Origin: Burkholderiaceae bacterium
Lineage (GTDB): Bacteria; Pseudomonadota; Gammaproteobacteria; Burkholderiales; Burkholderiaceae
Assembly: GCA_025458735.1 (NCBI GenBank)
Contig: JALORV010000011.1
Location: forward strand, 1 to 12,275
Direction of reading: 5' to 3'
Length of the DNA stretch: 12,275 nucleotides
In this document: in pieces, positions 7,401-12,275 of the stretch
Numbering within the stretch: position 1 is the first letter of the stretch
How the letters are laid out: every line of letters begins with the position of its first letter
The notes under the pieces: generated by a model
Databases searched by the model: none
Seen by the model: only the letters and a program-made list of their open reading frames with translations
What the model was told of the DNA's origin: nothing
Made by a program: the position numbers and the translations under genes

Positions 7401-9150
7401 GCCGACCGTGGTGCGCGGCGACCCGATGCGGCTGCGCCAGGTGCTGACCAACCTGGTCGGCAACGCGATCAAGTTCACCGAGACCGGCGAGGTCGTGGTC
7501 AGCGTCGGCGACGGTGGCCCCGGCCCGGACGCGGTCCGGCGGGTGCGTTTCGAGGTGCGCGACAGCGGCATCGGCATGCGCCAGGAAGCGCTGGAGAAAC
7601 TCTTCACGGTGTTCATGCAGGCCGACCAGTCGATGTCGCGGCGCTACGGCGGCACCGGTCTCGGCCTGGCGATCAGCAAGCAACTGGTCGAGCTGATGGG
7701 CGGCACGATTGCCGTCGAGAGCCGCTTCGGCGAGGGTTCGGTGTTCCGTTTCGAAGTCCCGCTGGCGGCCGGCGAGGCGTCGGCCATACCGCCGCCGGTC
7801 GATACCACCCGGCTGCGCGGCCGCCGCGTGATCCTGGTCGAGGACAACCCCACGAATCGCAGCATCCTCGAGGGCCAGCTGCGCGGCTTCGGCATGGAGG
7901 TGGCCACGGCCGACAACGGCACCACGGCGCTCGAACTGCTGCGCGCGGCAGCGCGGGCCGGCACGCCGTTCGACGCGGCCGTCATCGACATGAAGATGCC
8001 GACCATGGACGGCCTGACGATGGCCACCGAGCTGCGGCGCGATCCGCGGCTGGCCGATGTGCGCATGGTGATGCTGACCTCGCTGGGCAGCGGCAACGAA
8101 GCGCAGCTGGCCTACGAGTGCGGCATCGAGGCGTACCTGACGAAACCGGTGCGGCAGGCCGAGCTGATCGACGCGCTCGGCCGCGTGCTGCATCGGGAGC
8201 AGACACCCGCGGCAGCGCCGCTGACCGCGCCGCACGGGCGACGTGCGCGCGTGCTGGTCGTCGAGGACAACCCGGTCAACCAGGAAGTGGCGCGGGCGAT
8301 GCTGACCGAACTCGGCTGCTCGGTGCGGCTGGCGGCCGATGGCCGGCAGGGACTCGCCGCGCTGCGCGACCAGGCATTCGACCTCGTGTTCATGGACTGC
8401 CAGATGCCGGAGATGGACGGCTTCGAGGCGGTGCGCCGATTCCGCGCTTCCGCTGCGCAGGGCTATGCGACGCGGCCCGAGGTGCCGATCGTGGCACTCA
8501 CGGCCAATGCGCTCGCCGGCGATGCCGACCGCTGCCTGGCCTCCGGCTTCAGTGATTACCTGGCGAAGCCGGTGCGGCGCGAGCAGCTCGATGCCTCCCT
8601 GGCGCGCTGGGCAGACCCGGCTGCGCAGCCGGAGGCAGCTGCGGCATCCGGCGGAGCGATCGCTGCCGCGGCAACGCTGCACGCGGCTCCGGAGCATGCC
8701 GAAACGGCGGCCGGGCCGGTCGCCGGGCACGCCGGGCCGGGCCCCGAACCGGCACTGGACGAACCGGCGGCGCCGGCGATGGCGCTGATCGATCTTGCTG
8801 CCATCGAAGTGATCCGCGACATGGAGCGCCGCGGCGCCACGCGCCTGCTGGAGCGGCTGGTGTCGACCTACGTGTCGACAGCGGCGCGGCTGGTGGCGCA
8901 GGCGGCCTATGCCTTGCGGGCGGGTGATGCCGTGTCGCTGCAGCACGCGGCACACACGCTGAAGTCGTCGAGCGCAAACCTCGGGGCGATCGGACTCTCG
9001 CGGCGCTTCGGCGACCTCGAGCGCCATGCGCGCAGCGGCGCGCTGGACGAGGCGCGCCGCATGTGGCCGGCAACGCAGGCCGAATACGAGCAGGTCGTGC
9101 AGGCACTGCAGGAAATCGGGGCTGCCGAGGTCGCAGCGGCATCGGGATGA
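4474..9150 (+). CDS. BarA-like hybrid sensor kinase: Cache-like sensor, HAMP, GAF, 2 PAS, HisKA, HATPase, 2 receivers, HPt
   Basis: 1558 residues from ATG 4474. A Pro/Ala-rich cytoplasmic start is followed by membrane helices at about 69-91 and 334-357, enclosing a roughly 240-residue periplasmic domain of dCache-like size. HAMP is about 356-408, GAF about 430-592, PAS1 about 609-727 (LOV-like LMQGPQTD but His where LOV has Cys), PAS2 about 736-852. HisKA has SHEIRTPMNG (H880); the ATPase has N box NLVGNAIKF (993), G1 DSGIGM (1030) and G2 GGTGLGLAI (1059). Receiver 1 has D1172 and TKP; receiver 2 has D1308 and AKP. An Ala/Pro linker (about 1376-1435) leads to an HPt with AHTLKSSSANLGA (H1494). 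All catalytic residues are present, so a full His-Asp-His relay to a separate receiver is expected. The start lacks a clear ribosome site; GTG 4501 and ATG 4576 are alternatives. The next gene, 70 bp away, carries a receiver and is a candidate phosphate acceptor. Confidence 0.93.
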   Translation: MPSLPSQVPVFRAPSHDAGTLPSPADEAGPAGAPMPERAIAEASSRGHAAEPRFEPIKLPGGHSRFRTIAWPLIGVLVLVATWTVGVSYYFHQRSSAAMFVAEQTAKAERAVALLEASLEGNFRAVEQTARALAERPDLTAALLRADADDALRQWAQRSRRVSGSVAVEFYNAAGVLIERVGDPGSYRLETESVPEVTRRALAGREALQAVERSHGLGLRAAVPVRSGTHVVGVVAAEALFDDEELAELATRAGLDLGLLAGGRVLVGRGTGADPGWLQKVTDHLAAGTGGRVALQGDRDAVARPVTVAGVPLVLVAMMPNAGAYNVVSDAYSAFFTVVMFTILATILAGLYLTRYLIQPVKALTERAEELSLRFAGRRAEGRGDELDSLVGSFDAMTAALLSHSDRLARAHRSELQNSLELQHQYAQMRLLRALATAANEGGTVEATLERALHEIAAYLDWPLGRVALQREDVADALLPPRSIWVSRDTERFGAFVDASNRTPIVPSPDHLIGRAYLSGTPHWVSDLSRMADWDRLVEALDAGLQTGIVIPVTARGHVAAFIEVFCDHRVEATNELLELLEAISAELSRVAERQRAERDVRDRELEASRLAMVASRTDQMVMILDPTGRIEWANDACARFSGYSLQDVRGKPAHRLMQGPQTDAQATEAIGAAILRGEPCRVEYVAYTRSGEMRILEVEGQPLRDDQGRYFQYALISPDITERKRTEAALRESAEYFRALFDESPVAAAIQAPDFRIVRANAAHTRMLNYTIDQVIGKDPIVFYHPEDVDAGHAARRALRATERGPVTFERRLLTGDGRTIWVRGHAVRFSDASGERYTLTMLENITESKRIEQVLRDSKEVAESASRAKSQFLANMSHEIRTPMNGVLGMTELLLGTPLSDKQRRFAEAVYRSGESLLEIINDILDFSKIEAGKLELESVDFDLRTVVEDVFELLAPRAHQKRLELASRIEPAVPTVVRGDPMRLRQVLTNLVGNAIKFTETGEVVVSVGDGGPGPDAVRRVRFEVRDSGIGMRQEALEKLFTVFMQADQSMSRRYGGTGLGLAISKQLVELMGGTIAVESRFGEGSVFRFEVPLAAGEASAIPPPVDTTRLRGRRVILVEDNPTNRSILEGQLRGFGMEVATADNGTTALELLRAAARAGTPFDAAVIDMKMPTMDGLTMATELRRDPRLADVRMVMLTSLGSGNEAQLAYECGIEAYLTKPVRQAELIDALGRVLHREQTPAAAPLTAPHGRRARVLVVEDNPVNQEVARAMLTELGCSVRLAADGRQGLAALRDQAFDLVFMDCQMPEMDGFEAVRRFRASAAQGYATRPEVPIVALTANALAGDADRCLASGFSDYLAKPVRREQLDASLARWADPAAQPEAAAASGGAIAAAATLHAAPEHAETAAGPVAGHAGPGPEPALDEPAAPAMALIDLAAIEVIRDMERRGATRLLERLVSTYVSTAARLVAQAAYALRAGDAVSLQHAAHTLKSSSANLGAIGLSRRFGDLERHARSGALDEARRMWPATQAEYEQVVQALQEIGAAEVAAASG

Positions 9151-9205
9151 GCAGGCCGGGTCGGAACCACGGGCGGGTGACCGCCTTGGCAAACGATTCG
9201 AAACC

Positions 9206-9209
9206 AGGA
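9206..9209 (+). promoter_or_regulatory. Ribosome binding site supporting ATG 9221
   Basis: AGGA lies 11 nt before ATG 9221, with a second AGGG at 9215-9218 very close to the ATG. The next in-frame ATG (9248) has no comparable purine run, so 9221 is preferred. The open frame back to 9026 overlaps the hybrid kinase end and is not protein-like. Confidence 0.5.
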
Positions 9210-9220
9210 CTGACAGGGCA

Positions 9221-11755
9221 ATGACGGCAGATGAAGTGCGGGTGCAGATGAACCAGAACCAGCCAGGGGGCAGAGCCGAGACCGACCGCAGCGGCGCCGG
9301 CAGCGCGGACGGTGGCGGTGCGACGCGTGCCGATCTCGTGCTGCTGGTCGACGACGATCCGGTGGCGCGGCTGCTGACTGCTTCCGCGCTGGCCGAGCGG
9401 CACTGGCGGGTGATCGAGGCCGATGGCGGCGCCAGCGCGCTCGAGCTGTATGCCGACAACCAGCCCGACGTCGTCGTGCTCGATGCGCTGATGCCCGATA
9501 TCGACGGCTTCATCACCTGCGAGCGGCTGCGGCGCATGGCGGGCGGCGAGCACGTGCCGATCCTGATGCTGACCGGGCTCGACGACGAGACTTCGATCGC
9601 GCGTGCGTACGAGGCTGGCGCCACCGACTTCTTCGTCAAGAGCACGACGCAGTGGACGCTGCTGTCGGAGCGGCTGCGCTACATGATCCGTGCCTCGCGC
9701 ATGCGCGAGGAACTGGCGGAAAGCCGCGCCAAGCTCAGCAAGGCGCAGCGCATCGCGCGGCTCGGCAGCTGGGAGTGGGACATCGGCGCGCGCTGGGTCA
9801 AGCTGTCGGAGGAGTGCTTCGCGATCGCCGGGCTGCCGCAGCAGGAGGACGGGCTGGCCGACTGGTTCGTCTGGTCGCGCGTGGTCGAGGACGAGCGGGC
9901 CCGCATCGAGATGCTGTTCCGCGAGGCGCTGGCCGGCAGCGGCCAGATGAACTTCGAGTGCCGCATCGCGCGTCCGACCGGCCAGCTGCGTGTGGTGCAG
10001 ATCGAAGGCGAAGTCGATCGCGACGAGGCGGGCCGCGCCAAGGCCGTGCACGGTGTCATCCAGGACATCACCGAGCGCAAGCAGGCCGAGGACCAGATCC
10101 GCCAGCTGGCCAACTACGACAGCCTGACCGGGCTGCCCAACCGCCGCTACTTCCGCGACCAGTTCCAGGCCGCGCTCGAGCGCGCACGCAGCGGCGGCTC
10201 GGCCGTGGGCGTGCTGTTCATCGACCTCGACCGCTTCAAGCAGATCAACGACACGCTGGGCCATCAGGTCGGCGACCAGCTGCTGCGGGAAGTCGCCAAG
10301 CGGCTGTACCAGTGCGTGCGCGAGAACGACACGGTCGCGCGCGGTGCGGAAGCCGCCGGCATCCTGCGCAACGGACGGCCGCCCAGCATCGGTTCCGCCA
10401 CCCGCAGCCTGGCGGCCGGCTCGCAGGCAGCGCCGGCGGCCGCCGGCAGCGCCAACAGCGTCGCCCGCCTCGGTGGCGACGAGTTCACGATCCTGCTGAC
10501 CGACCTGGCCGATCCGGGAGCGATCGAAGCGGTCGCGCAGCGCCTGCTCGAAACGATGCGGCGGCCCTTCGCCTTTTCCGGACACGAGCTGTTCGTGACG
10601 GCATCGATGGGCGTGGCGACCTTTCCGGTCGACGGCGGCGATGTGGACACGCTGCTGCGCAAGGCCGACATCGCGATGTACGCGGTCAAGGACAGCGGGC
10701 GCAACGGCGTGATGCGCTTTTCCAGCGCGATGAACACGGCTACCGCGGAACGCTGGCGGCTCGAGACGGCGCTGCATCGCGCTCTCGAGCGCGAGGAGCT
10801 GGTGATGTACTACCAGCCCAAGGTCAACGTCATCGACGGCACCATTGTCGGTGCCGAGGCGCTGATGCGCTGGAAGCGCGGCGGCGAACTGGTGCCGCCG
10901 GGCGAGTTCATCACCGTGGCCGAGGAGTCGGGCCTGATCGTGCCGATCACCGAGTGGGCGGTGCGCGAGGTCTGCAAGCAGATGGTGGCCTGGGCCGAGG
11001 ACGGCATGCCGCCGATGCCGGTGTCGATCAACATCTCCGGCCGGCACATCCAGCGCGCCAACCTGGTCGAGCCGGTGCAGTCGGCGCTGTCGGGCTTCCG
11101 GCTGGACGCGCGATTGCTGGAGCTCGAACTGACCGAGACCGTGCTGATGCAGAACCTCGGGCATGCGCTGCCGCTGCTGCAGGCACTGAAGGATCTCGGC
11201 GTGGCGATCTCGGTCGACGACTTCGGCACCGGCTACTCGTCGCTCTCGTACCTGAAGAAGCTGCCGATCGACACGCTGAAGATCGACCGCTCGTTCGTGC
11301 GCGAGCTCGAGACCAGCGGCGACAACGCGGCCATCGTTGCAGCGATCATCGCCATGAGCAAGAGCCTGAAGCTGCGGGTGGTGGCCGAGGGTGTCGAGAC
11401 GCAGGGGCAGATGACGCGGCTGTTCGACCAGGGCTGCCAGCTGATGCAGGGGTTCCTGTTCTCGCCGGCGGTGCCGGGCTCGGACTTCCACGGACTGGTC
11501 CGCAATGCGGCGGGACGCCAGCACTGGCGCGTGAACTTCGGACCGCGGCGCGCGGCGACGTCGCCACCCGAGACGGTCGACGCGCACTCCAACGGGCGGC
11601 ACCACGGCAAGCTCGAGAACGAGTTCGTCGGCCCGCCGCGGCCGCCGGCCGAGCCACGCGATACGCTGCGCGTGGTCGGGGAATCGGGCGAGGGCGGCGG
11701 TCAGCGTGACCGGGCGCTGAAGTGGGCCACGCGCTTCATCGGCCGCGAAGGCTGA
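9221..11755 (+). CDS. Receiver-PAS-GGDEF-EAL cyclic-di-GMP protein with an insert between I-site and GGDEF
   Basis: 844 residues, soluble. Receiver about 38-160 (DDD at 44-46, phosphoacceptor D88, K140); PAS about 177-286 (R-L-G-S-W-E-W-D start, Q-D-I-T-E-R-K end); GGDEF about 292-500; EAL about 515-755; then a roughly 90-residue polar, Pro/Gly-rich tail. The cyclase signature G-G-D-E-F (418-422) and Y-D-S-L-T-G-L-P-N-R are intact. The EAL side keeps E546 (GAEALMRW), N604 (SINIS), E-L-T-E-T, D666-D667 (DDFGTG), A-E-G-V-E-T and Q-G-F, so phosphodiesterase activity is plausible. Unusually, 42 residues (375-416) rich in Ala, Ser and Gly sit between R-E-N-D-T-V-A-R and L-G-G-D-E-F, moving the inhibitory R367xxD370 from 5 to 47 residues before the motif. 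It follows the hybrid kinase by 70 bp, probably one operon, and its receiver is a likely target of that kinase's HPt. Net cyclase or hydrolase direction cannot be told. Confidence 0.93.
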   Translation: MTADEVRVQMNQNQPGGRAETDRSGAGSADGGGATRADLVLLVDDDPVARLLTASALAERHWRVIEADGGASALELYADNQPDVVVLDALMPDIDGFITCERLRRMAGGEHVPILMLTGLDDETSIARAYEAGATDFFVKSTTQWTLLSERLRYMIRASRMREELAESRAKLSKAQRIARLGSWEWDIGARWVKLSEECFAIAGLPQQEDGLADWFVWSRVVEDERARIEMLFREALAGSGQMNFECRIARPTGQLRVVQIEGEVDRDEAGRAKAVHGVIQDITERKQAEDQIRQLANYDSLTGLPNRRYFRDQFQAALERARSGGSAVGVLFIDLDRFKQINDTLGHQVGDQLLREVAKRLYQCVRENDTVARGAEAAGILRNGRPPSIGSATRSLAAGSQAAPAAAGSANSVARLGGDEFTILLTDLADPGAIEAVAQRLLETMRRPFAFSGHELFVTASMGVATFPVDGGDVDTLLRKADIAMYAVKDSGRNGVMRFSSAMNTATAERWRLETALHRALEREELVMYYQPKVNVIDGTIVGAEALMRWKRGGELVPPGEFITVAEESGLIVPITEWAVREVCKQMVAWAEDGMPPMPVSINISGRHIQRANLVEPVQSALSGFRLDARLLELELTETVLMQNLGHALPLLQALKDLGVAISVDDFGTGYSSLSYLKKLPIDTLKIDRSFVRELETSGDNAAIVAAIIAMSKSLKLRVVAEGVETQGQMTRLFDQGCQLMQGFLFSPAVPGSDFHGLVRNAAGRQHWRVNFGPRRAATSPPETVDAHSNGRHHGKLENEFVGPPRPPAEPRDTLRVVGESGEGGGQRDRALKWATRFIGREG

Positions 11756-11813
11756 ACGCGGGCCAGCGGGCGCGCGCGGTCCGTCGCCGTGCCGGGGGTG
11801 GCGACCGCCGGTG
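11756..11813. other. Short gap between convergent genes with a weak bulged stem
   Basis: The gap holds a possible stem pairing GCGGT...CGCC (about 11776-11788) with GGCGACCGC (about 11800-11808), with a 4-nt bulge and no T-run. It may help end transcription from both sides, but support is weak. Confidence 0.2.
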
Positions 11814-12275
11814 CTAGTCGACGAGGCCGTGCTTGATCGCGTAGTGCGTCAGCTCGGCGTTGTTCGACATTCCCATTTTCTCGAGGATGCGTGCGCGATA
11901 GACACTGACGGTCTTCGGGCTCAGGGCGAGTTCCTCGGCGATGTCCGACAGCCGCTTGCCCGACGCCATCAGCTTCAGCGTCTGGAACTCGCGGTCCGAC
12001 AGTTTCTCGTGCGGCGCCGCTGCGGCTTCCGGCGCGTTGAGGTTCTCGATCAGGGCCTGCGCGATCTCGGGCGTGACGTACTTGCGGCCGGCGATCACCA
12101 TGGACAGCGCCTCCAGCAGCTTGTCCGGCGCGCTGCCCTTGTTCAGATAGCCGAAGGCGCCCGCGCGGAAGGCGCGCACCGCGTACTGGTCCTCCGGGTA
12201 CATGCTGACCATCAGCGCCTTGAGCCGCGGGTACTCCTCGCGCAGCGACTTCAGGATCTCGATGCCGTTTTTGCC
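11814..12275 (-). CDS. NarL/FixJ-family response regulator, LuxR-type HTH (5' partial)
   Basis: The frame is open to the window edge, so the N-terminus, including the phosphoacceptor Asp, is missing; 153 residues are visible. The receiver remainder begins G-K-N-G-I-E-I-L, with V-S-M-Y as the switch strand and Y-L-N-K-G-S carrying the conserved Lys. After an Ala-rich linker comes a LuxR-type helix-turn-helix: L-S-D-R-E-F-Q-T-L-K-L, then A-L-S-P-K-T-V-S-V-Y-R-A-R-I-L-E-K-M-G. This is a DNA-binding transcription regulator of the GacA/UvrY/NarL type. ATG 12212 is an internal Met within the receiver, not the start. It converges on the cyclic-di-GMP gene, 58 bp away. Its kinase is not visible, though a BarA-like HPt donor next door makes cross-talk imaginable (BarA/UvrY analogy only). 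Confidence 0.92.
   Translation of the reverse strand, partial: GKNGIEILKSLREEYPRLKALMVSMYPEDQYAVRAFRAGAFGYLNKGSAPDKLLEALSMVIAGRKYVTPEIAQALIENLNAPEAAAAPHEKLSDREFQTLKLMASGKRLSDIAEELALSPKTVSVYRARILEKMGMSNNAELTHYAIKHGLVD

Noticed and set aside
2980..9645. A 2221-codon open frame on the minus strand
   Set aside because: Only the part below about 4272 codes for a recognisable kinase. The rest runs in codon register antisense to the hybrid kinase; it stays open because the genome rarely uses TTA, CTA and TCA. Its translation is His/Arg/Gln-rich without domains.
8549..11605. A 1018-codon open frame on the minus strand
   Set aside because: It is antisense to the intact GGDEF-EAL gene and the end of the hybrid kinase, has no domain, and is rich in Arg, Ala and His as expected for a shadow frame.
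9652..11709. A 685-codon plus-strand open frame overlapping the GGDEF-EAL gene
   Set aside because: It is a shifted frame of the same DNA with Ala/Arg/Gly-rich, motif-free translation; the overlapping frame carries all catalytic motifs.
12150..12212. ATG 12212 as the start of the NarL-type regulator
   Set aside because: The frame continues to the window edge with receiver sequence (G-I-E-I-L-K-S-L), and a start at 12212 would cut the receiver in the middle of its fold.

Overview
The window is GC-rich and densely coding, with almost no Leu TTA/CTA codons. It is dominated by phosphorelay proteins of proteobacterial type. The protein families, the GC-rich hairpin-dense spacer and the GacA/NarL-like regulator at the right edge fit a free-living beta- or gammaproteobacterium; genus cannot be decided from the sequence. 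No RNA genes, CRISPR array, transposase or prophage genes were seen.

Layout. (1) 1-2510, plus strand: a PAS-PAS sensor kinase of the HisKA_2 class (cut by the left edge), a receiver-ANTAR response regulator, and a small two-helix membrane protein with a C-terminal Cys4 zinc ribbon, spaced as one operon. Kinase plus ANTAR regulator resembles PdtaS/PdtaR and EutW/EutV, so the output is probably RNA binding (antitermination) rather than DNA binding. (2) 2511-2979: a non-coding spacer between convergent genes, bounded by two inverted copies of an approximately 100-bp repeat with a series of short GC-rich hairpins between them. The right copy supplies the last codons and the stop of the next gene. 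(3) 2980-4272, minus strand: a membrane-anchored PAS histidine kinase whose ATPase domain appears to lack the G2 box through an in-frame deletion. (4) 4474-9150, plus strand: a 1558-residue BarA-like hybrid kinase (two membrane helices, periplasmic sensor, HAMP, GAF, two PAS, HisKA, HATPase, two receivers, HPt). (5) 9221-11755, plus strand: a receiver-PAS-GGDEF-EAL protein in which a 42-residue Ala/Ser/Gly-rich insert separates the I-site RxxD from the GGDEF motif (47 residues apart instead of 5). (6) 11814-12275, minus strand: the C-terminal part of a NarL/FixJ-type response regulator, cut by the right edge.

How they may work together (inference). The left operon looks like a self-contained kinase to RNA-binding regulator module. 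The hybrid kinase lies 70 bp upstream of the cyclic-di-GMP protein on the same strand, so its HPt could pass phosphate to that protein's receiver and couple a periplasmic and redox/ligand-type PAS/GAF signal to cyclic-di-GMP turnover. The most notable points are the split I-site/GGDEF arrangement, the G2-less kinase and the paired 3'-end repeat with base-paired but different hairpin tops.
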